The notes: generated by a model not told the origin, from the letters alone. A stretch of DNA of 64,000 bases from CAWGGS01 sp046704745 (GCA_046704745.1 JBJKRL010000084.1:17118-81117); one strand, 5' to 3'; positions 27,293 to 36,766 are shown, counted from the stretch's first letter. Made by a program: numbers and translations.

Positions 27293-28631
27293 TTTTGCAG
27301 CACCCATTCTCTTTATTGATATTCAGAAAGTTTTCCTGAGATCGCCCAAACACCTTAATGGCACAGTAGGAACCGCACATGGTACAGGCTTCCGTCTTTT
27401 CTCCACCGCTTTCATGACGAAAACGTGCCGACTTCTCCGGATCAAGAGACAATTTTATCTGTCCCTTCCAATCAAGCTTGTTGCGACAAATGGCCATCTC
27501 GTTGTCACGCTCCATGGCCCCGGGGAGTTTTTTTGCCAGGTCCGCCGCGTGCGCTGCGATCTTTGAGGCGATTACTCCCTCATGAACATCGCTGCTGTCC
27601 GGCAACTTAAGATGTTCAGCCGGGGTTACATAACACAGATAGTCAGCTCCAGCAGCACCTGCAATGGCACCACCGATGGCCCCTGTAATATGATCATAAC
27701 CTGGAGCAATATCAGTTACAAGGGGTCCCAGGACATAAAATGGTGCATTTTTACACATTTTTTTCTGAAGCATCACATTGGCCGTGATTTGATCCATGGG
27801 CATATGCCCCGGTCCCTCGATAATGACCTGAACTCCGGCGTCCCAAGCCCGTTCGGTCAGCTCACCTAAGGTAATAAGCTCCTGGATTTGATTTCTATCG
27901 GTGGCATCGGCAAGACAACCAGGCCGAATACCGTCTCCGAGGCTTAAGGTGACCTCGTATTCTTTGAGAATGGCCAAAAGATCGTCAAAATGTTCGAACA
28001 TTGGATTTTCTTTTTGGTGATAACTCATCCATTCCAATGTGAAAGATCCGCCCCTGCTCACGACCCCAATAATCCGTTTTTGTCGCTGCAGACGTTTGAG
28101 AATATCCTGATTTATACCGCAATGGATAGTCATGAAATCAACTCCATCCATTGCCTGTTTTTCAATGACTTTGAAAATCTGATCAACCGTTACGTCCGTA
28201 ATATTCTTTTTCTTGGTATCAACTGTTTCGGCAACCGCTTGATAGATAGGCACGGTCCCCAGAGGCACAGGGCAGTTTCTCAAAATTTCTCTTCGCACCG
28301 TATCAAGATCCCCGCCCATCGAAAGATCCATAATGGTATCGGCACCGGCCTTTACAGCGACCTGGAGTTTTTCCAATTCATCCTCCAAGCTGTCTATATT
28401 TTTTGATGACCCGATATTTGCATTTACCTTGGTACAGGTATTCTTACCGATGGCGATAATTTTATCAAAATTATGATGAATATTTTTAGTTATGGCAATT
28501 GTCCCCTCCCGTACTCCTTCAACTAATTGTTCAACCGAAAGGTTCTCGTTTCCCGCACATTGTTCAAAAAGGGGCGTGCGTATACCCTGCTGCGCATCTT
28601 CTTTAATCGACATTCTTATTTTCTCCTGCAA
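27285..28631 (-). CDS. thiC: Phosphomethylpyrimidine synthase
   Basis: Converts aminoimidazole ribotide to hydroxymethylpyrimidine phosphate for thiamine synthesis, using radical SAM chemistry. At 448 aa it has the short bacterial/archaeal length. Visible motifs are MDLSMGGDLDTVRREIL, FMTIHCGIN, SRGGSF, GPGHMPMDQI and the C-terminal 4Fe-4S motif CTMCGSYCAIK. The upstream 200 bp hold no THI-box sequence on this strand, and a MITE-like element begins 208 bp before the start. The small membrane protein gene overlaps its end. Confidence 0.96.
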   Translation of the reverse strand: MQEKIRMSIKEDAQQGIRTPLFEQCAGNENLSVEQLVEGVREGTIAITKNIHHNFDKIIAIGKNTCTKVNANIGSSKNIDSLEDELEKLQVAVKAGADTIMDLSMGGDLDTVRREILRNCPVPLGTVPIYQAVAETVDTKKKNITDVTVDQIFKVIEKQAMDGVDFMTIHCGINQDILKRLQRQKRIIGVVSRGGSFTLEWMSYHQKENPMFEHFDDLLAILKEYEVTLSLGDGIRPGCLADATDRNQIQELITLGELTERAWDAGVQVIIEGPGHMPMDQITANVMLQKKMCKNAPFYVLGPLVTDIAPGYDHITGAIGGAIAGAAGADYLCYVTPAEHLKLPDSSDVHEGVIASKIAAHAADLAKKLPGAMERDNEMAICRNKLDWKGQIKLSLDPEKSARFRHESGGEKTEACTMCGSYCAIKVFGRSQENFLNINKENGCCKNE

Positions 28632-28838
28632 GATTCCCCCTCAAACCAATTCTGTCAAAATCGGCAGGGAAGATCAATAATCAATAGTATTTTTTTTGAA
28701 GTATAAAATACATCCTATAGCAAATGATAAAATAATACACCATACATTTTCCACCACTACCGACCACAGGTATTCTTTGCTTATGGCGTATTGGTACATG
28801 CCACCTTTGACATCCTATCCATTTGAATTAATTTCGAG
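28632..28838. other. thiC upstream region without a recognisable TPP riboswitch
   Basis: AT-rich. I looked on the minus strand for the CTGAGA and ACCTGAT elements of a THI-box and found neither. A rightward ORF at 28696-28932 runs into the repeat and is not credible. Confidence 0.45.
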
Positions 28839-29068
28839 ATATTATGAGCCTTTTGCAATAGGAGGATTCTCGGAGTCTATGCTTACCGGTTCAAAATCAA
28901 GGCATGCGAAAAATTTTACCGCAGGCATATAAATGATATCGGAGTCGAAGTTTATACCCTGAGGGTGCTTACCTCCGATGATAAAATTTTGAGCATAACG
29001 CGGAGTTTAGGCCGGTAAGCGAGCCGGCGAGACTCTGAGAAGATCTTTTTGCAAATGGCTCATTATAT
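28839..29068. mobile_element. MITE-like element with ~50-bp imperfect terminal inverted repeats (copy 1)
   Basis: The left end reads ATATTATGAGCCTTTTGCAA...TTCTCGGAGTCT..GCTTACCGG. The right end, reverse-complemented, reads ATATAATGAGCCATTTGCAA...TTCTCAGAGTCT...GCTTACCGG. The ~230-bp element encodes no protein. Its core (GAAAAATTTTACCGCAGGCA, about 28909-28928) recurs at about 56910-56932. It sits upstream of thiC. Confidence 0.75.
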
Positions 29069-29712
29069 TTATTATTTTTGATGGTTATGAACAAAAGATT
29101 TGTTCGTCTCCGCCCGCGCTCCCACGACGAAAGGCAATTTATTAATTCACCGATCTGTAATTTATTTATTTAATAATTTACATATATGTTATTTTTCTTT
29201 TTTAAAAATAATGGATCACCAGGATATTCAACAAAATAATATGAAAAATTAACTTTAAATTACAATTAATTACTACAACACCTTCAAGGTGGCACATAAT
29301 ATGGATATAAAAATGCAAATAACGCATTCAAAACATCATAAATTTGGCTCCTCCGGTTGCCCCTGTTATCTCCCAAGTTTTTGTGCAGGGGCGACCGTTT
29401 TTGCATTTCTGTTTATATCTCAAAGAGTTTCCTACCTGTCGTTCCCTGCAAATCCGGATTGAACCGGATGCTCTTCTAGATTCAACCTTGGTTAATTTTT
29501 TCGCAACAATATCAAACTGATGCCACGTACACCTTAATCAAAGTACGCTTAATCCGGATGAGCCTTCTGTTTTTTATAATGATAACATTGAAAAAACCTT
29601 ACATTTTTTAATTTTCTCGATTACACTGCATAAAAGCTGACTATCTCAAAGAGATGTAAGGAAATATTCGAAGATTACATTTAATCAGGGGCCTCTTTAC
29701 ATATTATTGCAA
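29069..29712. other. Gene-poor AT-rich stretch, about 640 bp
   Basis: No credible gene. It holds a terminator-like hairpin at 29355-29402 and long A/T-rich tracts around 29160-29280. A 31-codon ORF near 29081 looks like chance. An unrecognised small RNA ending at the hairpin is possible. Confidence 0.4.
29355..29402 (+). terminator. Terminator-like hairpin with no upstream gene
   Basis: GGTTGCCCCTG (29355-29365) pairs with CAGGGGCGACC (29386-29396) at 10 of 11 positions, with a 20-nt loop, followed by GTTTTT. No rightward gene precedes it, so it may end a small RNA. Confidence 0.5.
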
Positions 29713-30225
29713 ATGAATCGGTCTCAAATCTTCATAGTTATCCTCCTTTTCACACTTCCTGCCTTGTTGCCTGGATGTGGAACTTTTTCCGAATACCGAA
29801 ATCCAAGACCGGTCTCTTGGGAGTCGACCTCATCACATGTGGATCTTGAGAATTCACAGCTGGTAAAAAAAACGCTTTATCAACAGTACAGAAACTGGCA
29901 AGGGACCCCATACAGGTATGGCGGCATAACCAAATCGGGGATCGATTGTTCCGGTTTTGTCTACATGACATTCATACGCCAATTCGGGATACAGCTTCCT
30001 CGCTCCACTAAAGAGATGATCGAGGTGGGGCAAAATGTTACAGGTAACCGCTTGGAACCGGGAGATCTTCTCTTTTTTACAACAGGGTTTTTCGACCACC
30101 ATGTCGGTATTTACCTGGGGGGCAGAAATTTTATCCACGCCTCGGAAAGCCATGGGGTTACCATATCCAGTCTCAACAATGAATATTGGAATTCCAATTT
30201 TGAAGAGGCCAGAAGAATCCGGTAA
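29713..30225 (+). CDS. NlpC/P60-family cell-wall hydrolase lipoprotein (Spr/MepS-like)
   Basis: 170 aa: signal peptide with lipobox ALLPGC (Cys22), a short linker, then an NlpC/P60 papain-like domain. Catalytic Cys79 is in SGIDCSGFVYM, His130 in DHHVGIYLGG and the third polar residue His142 in FIHASES. Family members cleave D,D-crosslinks or gamma-D-Glu-mDAP bonds in peptidoglycan, in the periplasm. ATG 29713 is chosen over a TTG six bases upstream. The shikimate kinase gene starts 31 bases after the stop. Confidence 0.92.
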   Translation: MNRSQIFIVILLFTLPALLPGCGTFSEYRNPRPVSWESTSSHVDLENSQLVKKTLYQQYRNWQGTPYRYGGITKSGIDCSGFVYMTFIRQFGIQLPRSTKEMIEVGQNVTGNRLEPGDLLFFTTGFFDHHVGIYLGGRNFIHASESHGVTISSLNNEYWNSNFEEARRIR

Positions 30226-30256
30226 AGACGGCATCTTTTTTCTTAACCCTCCTCTT

Positions 30257-30799
30257 ATGAAAAATCAAAAATCCAACATCGTCTTGATCGGCATGCCGGG
30301 ATCGGGAAAAAGTACCGTCGGTATTATCTTAGCCAAAATGACATCGAAAAATTTTATCGACACGGACATCTTGATTCAGTTACGGGAGAGACGCTCTTTA
30401 CAGGATATTGTTGACAACGACGGCCATATGGTGCTGAGAAAAATTGAAGAAGAAGTACTTCTTGCAATTGATTGTAAAAATCATGTTATTGCCACAGGAG
30501 GAAGCGCCGCGTACAGTCGATCAGCCATGTCCCATTTAAAAAAAGAAGGTATTGTCATCTTTCTTAAGGCAACAATGGACACCCTGCGTTCCCGGATCCG
30601 TAATTATGAAACCAGGGGACTTGCCAAACGTCCCAACCAATCGTTTGCAGATCTCTTTGCTGAACGTCTGGCTCTCTACAATCAATTTGCGGATCATACG
30701 ATTATATGTGATGACTTATCGCAAGAAGACGTCTCATTTAGGATTCTTAAAGAGCTTCAATATACGTGTGATCTGCCCACCAGCTTGGATTTCTCTTGA
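30257..30799 (+). CDS. aroK: Shikimate kinase (AroK/AroL family)
   Basis: About 180 aa, phosphorylating the 3-hydroxyl of shikimate in chorismate synthesis. It has Walker A GMPGSGKST (12-20), the substrate-binding DTD motif (FIDTDILI), the RKIEEE stretch, GGSAAYS in place of the usual GGG motif, and the lid motif RGLAKRP. The ATG at 30257 gives the normal family length; a longer in-frame reading would overlap the NlpC gene. GGS instead of GGG is slightly atypical, so a relative with another small-molecule substrate cannot be excluded. Confidence 0.85.
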   Translation: MKNQKSNIVLIGMPGSGKSTVGIILAKMTSKNFIDTDILIQLRERRSLQDIVDNDGHMVLRKIEEEVLLAIDCKNHVIATGGSAAYSRSAMSHLKKEGIVIFLKATMDTLRSRIRNYETRGLAKRPNQSFADLFAERLALYNQFADHTIICDDLSQEDVSFRILKELQYTCDLPTSLDFS

Positions 30800-31321
30800 A
30801 CACTTTTCTTTAAAAATATTTTTAAAAAATCATTTCGTGATGGAACTTTTCCTTCACTTTTCAGTGAAGTATATATCGTAACTTATTCATTTATCAAACT
30901 ACACATATATTCTTCCTCTGTCTCACCACGTCATCCCGGTTGAAGGAGTGTTGCTTTTCTTACAATGATCGTCTAGGATGGGGTGGTTGAATTGACCGAG
31001 GGTATGGGCCTTACGGGCCCATTTTTCAGTTTATCCAGATAAATCGAGCTATTGCATGCAGTAATCGAAAGCTTCTGGTCAACGAACTGCCTATCCCCGG
31101 GGCCGAGCGGAGGTTGTCATTTTCCACGAAAAATCTCCCGGTACTCATCTGCCCTCGTCTTTTCGCAAAAGTATGATTATTGTGTTTTTTCCTTTTGTCG
31201 ACCAGGAATTTGAAATATAAGGGTATCGGCAAGTTATAGCTAAGCGAAAATACTTTCTCGTACTTTAAAAAAAGGCTGAAGAAACCATGAAGTACGCCGT
31301 TAACTAACAGAAAATACTATA
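30800..31321. other. Intergenic region before lpxA, about 520 bp
   Basis: No convincing gene. A short terminator-like hairpin lies at 31004-31026. The stretch just before lpxA lacks a clear ribosome-binding site and contains a seven-codon ORF (ATG at 31287) of uncertain meaning. Confidence 0.4.
31004..31026 (+). terminator. Probable intrinsic terminator
   Basis: ATGGGCC (31004-31010) pairs with GGCCCAT (31016-31022) around a 5-nt loop, followed by five T. It probably ends the nlpC-aroK transcript. Confidence 0.6.
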
Positions 31322-32119
31322 ATGACAATCCACTCCACAGCAGTAATTGATAATCGGGCAGAACTCGATTCTTCGGTACAGGTTGGCCCGTATGCCATAA
31401 TAGAGGCCGGTGTTCGAATCAATGCCGGAACCAAAATTGCCGCCCATGCGGTAATCTCCGGTCCGACAACTATCGGCAAGGACAACGAAATTTCCTCTTT
31501 TGCCAGAGTAGGAGCGGCACCACAAGATCTTAAATATAATGGAGAACCCACTGAACTTGTAATTGGCAACGGCAACAAGATTCGTGAATATGCCTCAATT
31601 CATCGGGGAACCGCGCAGGGCGGTGGGAAAACTGTGGTCGGTGACGGGAATCTTTTAATGTCCTATATCCATATTGCTCACGACTGCCAGATCGGCAACA
31701 ACGTCATAATGTCCAACGTCGCCACTATGGCGGGCCATGTCATCGTCGAAGACTGTGCGACCATCAGTGGTTTGGTGGCCGTTCACCAATTTGTCCGGGT
31801 GGGAAAACACTCCTACATCGGCGGTGTTTCCGGGATTACCCTCGATGTTCCGCCCTTTGTGGTCGTTTCCGGCACACGTAACCAAACCCGTATATCGGGC
31901 ATCAACAAACTGGGATTAAAACGGCGTGGTTTCTCCCGCGAAACCATTGCCAAGATCGATCAAGCCTTTCGCATCATCTTCAGATCGCCGGATCTGCTAT
32001 TAAAAGATGCACTGCAGATCGCAAGAGATGAGCTGGACCACTGCCCGGAAGTGGATGACATGGTAAAATTTTTTGAGCAATCTCAGCGAGGGGTGGTACG
32101 AAGGACCTCTGACGATTAG
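31322..32119 (+). CDS. lpxA: UDP-N-acetylglucosamine acyltransferase
   Basis: First enzyme of lipid A synthesis, transferring a 3-hydroxyacyl chain from acyl-ACP to UDP-GlcNAc in the cytoplasm. 265 aa, with hexapeptide repeats of the left-handed beta-helix (VGPYAIIEAGVRINAGTKIA) and the catalytic His in IHIAHDCQIGNNVIMSN. The helical C-terminus contains FSRETIAKIDQAFRIIF. It is followed 10 bases later by lpxB. The product shows that the cell makes lipopolysaccharide or lipid A. Confidence 0.96.
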   Translation: MTIHSTAVIDNRAELDSSVQVGPYAIIEAGVRINAGTKIAAHAVISGPTTIGKDNEISSFARVGAAPQDLKYNGEPTELVIGNGNKIREYASIHRGTAQGGGKTVVGDGNLLMSYIHIAHDCQIGNNVIMSNVATMAGHVIVEDCATISGLVAVHQFVRVGKHSYIGGVSGITLDVPPFVVVSGTRNQTRISGINKLGLKRRGFSRETIAKIDQAFRIIFRSPDLLLKDALQIARDELDHCPEVDDMVKFFEQSQRGVVRRTSDD

Positions 32120-32129
32120 CTCGGAGATT

Positions 32130-33278
32130 ATGAAAAAAAATCTGCGTGTTGCCATGATCGCCGGTGAAGCTTCTGGAGATATACTAGGTGCCGGACTGAT
32201 CAACGCCATGCACCGAATCCATCCGGCCATAGAATTCGAAGGTATAGGCGGTCCGCTGATGATCACAAACGGCCTCCGGTCCCTCTATCCCATGGAAAAG
32301 TTATCGGTGATGGGCCTAATGGAGGTGGTCAAACACCTGCCGGAAATTCTATCAATTCGTAAAAAAATTACGAGCCGTCTCCTTGCCAATCCACCAGACA
32401 TCTTTGTCGGTATCGACTCTCCGGATTTTTGCCTTGCAGTGGAACGCCGGTTAAAGACCCAGGGCATCAAAACAGTTCATTATGTCAGTCCGACAATCTG
32501 GGGATGGCGGGAAAGGAGAGTATTCAAAATAAAACGATCAGCGGATTTAGTGCTCTGCCTCTTTCCGTTCGAACCGGATTATTATACCAGATATCAAGCC
32601 GAGGCGATTTTTGTCGGCCACACTTTGGCAGATCAGATCCCTCTTGACTGTAGTTTGACCGAAGCCAGAAAGGCGCTGAATCTCCCCATTGAGGCAACAC
32701 TTGTGGCAATATTGCCGGGAAGCCGAAGATCGGAGGTAGAACGTCTTGGTCGTGTGTTTTTCGAAGCAGCCAGGCAAGTTGCCAAACCCTATCCCACTAT
32801 ACGGTTTTTGGTGCCCTGCGCCTCCTCTGGCCTTCGAGACCTGCTCGAGCAACAACTACGGGATTTTACCGATTTAAAAATCACGTTGTTTGATGGACAA
32901 TCCCGCGCTGTCATGGCCGCCTCCGATTTGGTTCTTATGGCATCGGGAACCGCAACTCTGGAGGCCATGCTTTTAAAAAAACCTATGGTTGTTGGTTATA
33001 AACTGTCTTTTCTTACATGGCTGGTGGTTCGAGTCATGGTCAAGAGCAAATGGGCATCACTTCCAAATATCCTGGCCCAAAAACCTTTGGTGCCGGAATT
33101 CCTACAGGACGACGCGACACCGGATAACATCGCCCAGGCCCTGCTAGAGTATCTCAGGCATCCCGAAACTATCGAACCGCTAAAGGCAAGGTTCGATGCA
33201 ATCCACCGGCAATTACAAAAAGATGCCGATCTGACTGCCGCCAGGGCGATATTGGAAAAGATCGGGGAAAACTGTTGA
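32130..33278 (+). CDS. lpxB: Lipid-A-disaccharide synthase
   Basis: Condenses UDP-2,3-diacylglucosamine with lipid X at the inner face of the membrane (GT19). About 382 aa with the N-terminal AGEASGDILGAGLI, VGIDSPDFCL, YVSPTIWGWRERR, LPGSRRSEV and SGTATLEAML. ATG 32130 follows CGGAGA; an in-frame start at 32073 lies inside lpxA and is unlikely. The gene converges with purC, with only 11 bases between stops. Confidence 0.96.
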   Translation: MKKNLRVAMIAGEASGDILGAGLINAMHRIHPAIEFEGIGGPLMITNGLRSLYPMEKLSVMGLMEVVKHLPEILSIRKKITSRLLANPPDIFVGIDSPDFCLAVERRLKTQGIKTVHYVSPTIWGWRERRVFKIKRSADLVLCLFPFEPDYYTRYQAEAIFVGHTLADQIPLDCSLTEARKALNLPIEATLVAILPGSRRSEVERLGRVFFEAARQVAKPYPTIRFLVPCASSGLRDLLEQQLRDFTDLKITLFDGQSRAVMAASDLVLMASGTATLEAMLLKKPMVVGYKLSFLTWLVVRVMVKSKWASLPNILAQKPLVPEFLQDDATPDNIAQALLEYLRHPETIEPLKARFDAIHRQLQKDADLTAARAILEKIGENC

Positions 33279-33289
33279 GAGGATCTTCC

Positions 33290-34186
33290 TCACTTTTTAC
33301 CGGTTATTTTTTTTAACGCCTCCATGTAGCGTTCTCGGGTTTTCTCGACTATTTCCTCCGGAAGCGCAGGTGCCGGCGGCGTTTTATCCCAATCGAGGCT
33401 GGACAAGTAATCCCGCAGGAATTGTTTGTCGAAACTTGGCTGCCCTTTTCCAGGCGTGTACTCATCCAAAGGCCAGAAACGTGAGGAATCAGGCGTCAAC
33501 ACCTCATCAATGAGGATCAAGTCTCCGTCCTTCACACCCAGTTCGAATTTGGTGTCGGCAATGATTATCCCTTTGCTAAGGGCGAAATCTGCAGCCCAGC
33601 TATAGAGATTGATACTTATTTCGGCAATTTCTTCAGCCATTTTTTCTCCTACGATCCGAGCCATTTTCGCCAGTGAAATGTTCTCATCATGCGTTCCCAG
33701 TTCAGCTTTTGTTGAGGGAGTAAACAGGGGAGTTGGAAATTTTTCCGATTCGAGCATTCCTGCCGGCAACTGGAATCCACAGACATCTGTTGACTTTTTA
33801 TAAGCACTCCAGAACGAGCCTGAGATATAACCTCGGACTATGCACTCTATGGGCAGTGGATCGGTCTTATGAACCAACATGGACCTGCCCTCCAATTGCT
33901 CGGCATATTTACGGCAAACTTCCGGATATTCCCAAACATCGGCAGTAATGAGATGATTTCGGACAACATCCTTTAACAAATCGAACCAGAACAGAGACAG
34001 ACTAGTTAAAACCCGTCCTTTCCCGGGGATAGGTGAATCCATCACCACATCGTAGGCGGAGATCCTGTCGGTGGCAACCATCAACAGTTTATCTACATGT
34101 CCGGGAATCATATACATATCCCGCACTTTACCCCGATGAACAAGTTTGAGGTCGGCAAATTCAGTTGCCATTATTGTCTGTGTCAT
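33290..34186 (-). CDS. purC: Phosphoribosylaminoimidazole-succinocarboxamide synthase
   Basis: SAICAR synthase of purine synthesis, ligating aspartate to CAIR with ATP. 298 aa, the longer yeast-like form. Motifs include VHRGKVRDMY, DRISAYDVVM, CIVRGYISGS, AELGTHDENISL and DTKFELG with DEVLTPDSSRFW. The start follows AAGGAAA. It lies downstream of the menaquinone cluster on the same strand, separated from the DUF3108 gene by about 90 bases, so joint transcription is possible but unproven. Confidence 0.96.
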   Translation of the reverse strand: MTQTIMATEFADLKLVHRGKVRDMYMIPGHVDKLLMVATDRISAYDVVMDSPIPGKGRVLTSLSLFWFDLLKDVVRNHLITADVWEYPEVCRKYAEQLEGRSMLVHKTDPLPIECIVRGYISGSFWSAYKKSTDVCGFQLPAGMLESEKFPTPLFTPSTKAELGTHDENISLAKMARIVGEKMAEEIAEISINLYSWAADFALSKGIIIADTKFELGVKDGDLILIDEVLTPDSSRFWPLDEYTPGKGQPSFDKQFLRDYLSSLDWDKTPPAPALPEEIVEKTRERYMEALKKITGKK

Positions 34187-34277
34187 TAATCAAATTTTCC
34201 TTTCGTTTAGTACCTTAGAAATTCGCTTCTCGTTCTTAAAATGAATTTCGTGAAGATGCTTACACCCCTTGGGCGTG

Positions 34278-35213
34278 TTAGCGGGTTATTCTGCTGTTCA
34301 CATTCTTTGCCTGATACATACTGTATTTTTCACAGGCTGGATTGCTGTAATAGGTCAAAGTGGACGATAAAGAACCAATTGCAATTTTCGAATTTATCAA
34401 GACTGGGACCCTGCATTTGTCATCAGTATACCAGATGACCGTATCACCCTGTTTATCATACAGACCTTTAAAGGTGAGTATCGGCGTCACCTCGATCGTA
34501 TCCACAGGACCGATAACAGTCTCGTCAAAATGGACTTTGCGCACCGGTTTCACAATAACTACATTACGTTTGTTGTCGGCAAATGTCGGAACCAAAAAGG
34601 GTTTGTTGATATCCAAAGGCATGACCCTGCTCCCGAAAAATGAGGAAAATTCATTATAGGTGGTTCCGCTGATCTTATACACCTTTGGTGGATGGCTGCC
34701 TTTTTTATAAATCACCTTCCCTTCTTTCTGTTCGTATCTGGTGACTCGGTGGGATCTGTAGTGCCATCCCTCCTTCTGCCAGGTCTCATAATAGACAGGT
34801 AACCGTTCGCCCCCTTTGACTATAGTGATATACGTATCGTTCGCAGGGTAGATATAGTGGAGTACGCCGTTTTTTGTTGTTACATTGGCAAGAATTTCGT
34901 AGGCCTCTTTTTCCTTGGCAACTTTTTTGACCTCCAATTGCAACTCCCCGACCTTCACCCCTCCGGTCCAGGAAATATCATAATACAATTTTTCTCCTCC
35001 CGAATAGGCTACTTTTGCAATTTCCGGGATGATTTTGCCAAACGGTATGTTCTCCTTTACAGGTTTCTCCTCACCGGGTGGAACTTTCTCCTTATGCTGA
35101 AATTGTCCAGACGTATCGGCATGGTTATCAGTGCTGCCGGCTAAGACCGAATACGGGAACGCAAAAAACAATAAAGCGACAAAGGTTACAATTTTTGACA
35201 GTATTTCGTTCAT
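34278..35213 (-). CDS. DUF3108-domain exported protein
   Basis: About 311 aa with a signal peptide (MNEILSKIVTFVALLFFAFP) and a beta-rich DUF3108 body: LYYDISWTGGVKVGELQLEV at the start, then YETWQKEGWHYRS and IWYTDDKCRVPVLINSKI. The family is periplasmic or outer-membrane-associated and of unknown function. The ATG overlaps the TGA of the UbiA gene (ATGA), so it is the last coupled member of the menaquinone cluster. A role in that pathway is not otherwise supported. Confidence 0.8.
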   Translation of the reverse strand: MNEILSKIVTFVALLFFAFPYSVLAGSTDNHADTSGQFQHKEKVPPGEEKPVKENIPFGKIIPEIAKVAYSGGEKLYYDISWTGGVKVGELQLEVKKVAKEKEAYEILANVTTKNGVLHYIYPANDTYITIVKGGERLPVYYETWQKEGWHYRSHRVTRYEQKEGKVIYKKGSHPPKVYKISGTTYNEFSSFFGSRVMPLDINKPFLVPTFADNKRNVVIVKPVRKVHFDETVIGPVDTIEVTPILTFKGLYDKQGDTVIWYTDDKCRVPVLINSKIAIGSLSSTLTYYSNPACEKYSMYQAKNVNSRITR

Positions 35214-36070
35214 CTGCCCATTGTCGCCAAAGAAAGCCAAGTGGCGATAAACAGCGTTAAACTGATAAAGCCGTTCATTGAAAAAAAAGCCGCATTAATC
35301 CGGGACAAATCTTTCGGATTTACAAGAATATGTTGGTAGAACAAGGCACCGGCGGTCAGAACTATTCCGATGTAATAAAAATAATTCAGGTTGAAGACAA
35401 TACCCGTGACAGTAAAAAAGACAAAGGCAAGGATGTGGAAAAATACTGCAAGACGAAAGGCATTCTTCCTTCCCAGTCTGGCAGGAAGTGAATAAAGGCC
35501 TGCTTTTCTGTCAAAATCAGCATCAAGACAGGCATAGATGATATCAAAACCTGCAACCCAGAAGAGTACACCCAATGACAGTACCCAGGGAAACTGATGC
35601 AGGGATCCTGTTACCGCAACCCAGCCCCCCAATGGAGAAAAACTCAAAGCGATGCCAAGGATCAAATGGCACAAGGATGTAAACCTCTTGGTCAAGGAGT
35701 AAAACAGGGTAAGGAACAAGGCAATCGGAGAGAGGATCAGCGTTAAATGGTTGAGGTTGTAACAGGCAAAGAAAAACAGCATGGCAGCCGAGACCACCAT
35801 TCCCCAGGCTTCAATCTTCTTTACCTGACCGGCTGGCAGAGCCCTTCCTGCCGTACGGGGATTAGCACCATCAAACCTGAAATCGACAATACGATTAAAT
35901 CCCATGGCACAGGTCCTTGCCCCGACCATGGCTATAATTACCCAGAGGATTATTCTGAATTTCGGCATGCCATGCGCAGCCAGAAACGCTCCCGTGAAAG
36001 CGAAAGGCATGGCAAAAACAGTCAGCTTGAATTTTATCATTTCAAGCAATATGCCGATTTTTCGCATCAT
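35210..36070 (-). CDS. UbiA-family polyprenyltransferase of the futalosine pathway (MqnP-like)
   Basis: 286 aa integral membrane protein with about nine helices. The two Asp-rich motifs are NRIVDFRFDGANPRTAGR and YACLDADFDRKAG, which bind prenyl diphosphate through Mg. In this context it probably prenylates the dihydroxynaphthoate-type ring formed by the futalosine route. It overlaps the UbiX-like gene by 4 bases upstream and the DUF3108 gene downstream. Confidence 0.88.
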   Translation of the reverse strand: MMRKIGILLEMIKFKLTVFAMPFAFTGAFLAAHGMPKFRIILWVIIAMVGARTCAMGFNRIVDFRFDGANPRTAGRALPAGQVKKIEAWGMVVSAAMLFFFACYNLNHLTLILSPIALFLTLFYSLTKRFTSLCHLILGIALSFSPLGGWVAVTGSLHQFPWVLSLGVLFWVAGFDIIYACLDADFDRKAGLYSLPARLGRKNAFRLAVFFHILAFVFFTVTGIVFNLNYFYYIGIVLTAGALFYQHILVNPKDLSRINAAFFSMNGFISLTLFIATWLSLATMGR

Positions 36071-36648
36071 TTTTCCCTATCATCCCAGGTTTTTCTTTCT
36101 GGCACCTCAAGTCCCAGTTGATCGGCCAGGCGCCATGCAAACGTTTGGGCAGCTTCTGCAAGGGTCGTAGGCTTCAGATAAAAGCCAGGCATCGGCGGAC
36201 AGATAATGGCTCCGGCATCATGGGCTTGCAACATGTTTTGCATGTGGGTGCGATTAAAAGGCGTCTCTCGTACCGCAAGGACGAGTTTTTTCCTCTCCTT
36301 TAAGACGACATCGGCTGCCCTGTGGATCAGATTCATAGACAACCCGGAAGCGATTGCCGCAAGCGTCCCCATGGTGCACGGAAGCACGACCATGCCGGCA
36401 TACCCGCTTGATCCTGAAGCAGGTGGCGCAGTAAAATCTTCCAGATCAAACCAGCGGGAAACAACTGGCAGATTTTCTGGACTTATGCCCTCTTCAAAGG
36501 ACAACACCTTTCGACCGGAATCAGAGCATATGCCGTGTACCAGGGCATTCTGTTCACCGAGAATTTCCAAAAAAGGCTGGAGAAAAAGCATTCCAGTTGC
36601 CCCTGTAATTGCGACAATATATTTGGGGGTAGCAGCTCCTCTTTTCAT
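36067..36648 (-). CDS. UbiX-family flavin prenyltransferase
   Basis: 193 aa. N-terminal FMN-binding AITGATGMLFLQPFLEIL, central VVLPCTMGTLAAIASGLSMN and VLAVRETPFN are typical of UbiX. The enzyme makes prenylated FMN for a UbiD-type decarboxylase. In futalosine clusters a UbiX/UbiD pair is thought to remove the ring carboxylate; the matching UbiD (MqnL-like) gene is not in this window. Its stop overlaps the UbiA start. Confidence 0.9.
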   Translation of the reverse strand: MKRGAATPKYIVAITGATGMLFLQPFLEILGEQNALVHGICSDSGRKVLSFEEGISPENLPVVSRWFDLEDFTAPPASGSSGYAGMVVLPCTMGTLAAIASGLSMNLIHRAADVVLKERKKLVLAVRETPFNRTHMQNMLQAHDAGAIICPPMPGFYLKPTTLAEAAQTFAWRLADQLGLEVPERKTWDDREK

Positions 36649-36766
36649 TTCTCAATTCATTAGGTTCATATAAAGAGGGTGAGTAATGTCAAATTTCAAC
36701 ATGTTTCTTTGATTCGCCAAGGTTCAACCTTACTCTGGAAGGCGAGAGATAAAGAGGACCTTACGC

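Noticed and set aside
28632..28838. TPP riboswitch for thiC
   Set aside because: No THI-box elements found by eye on the minus strand.
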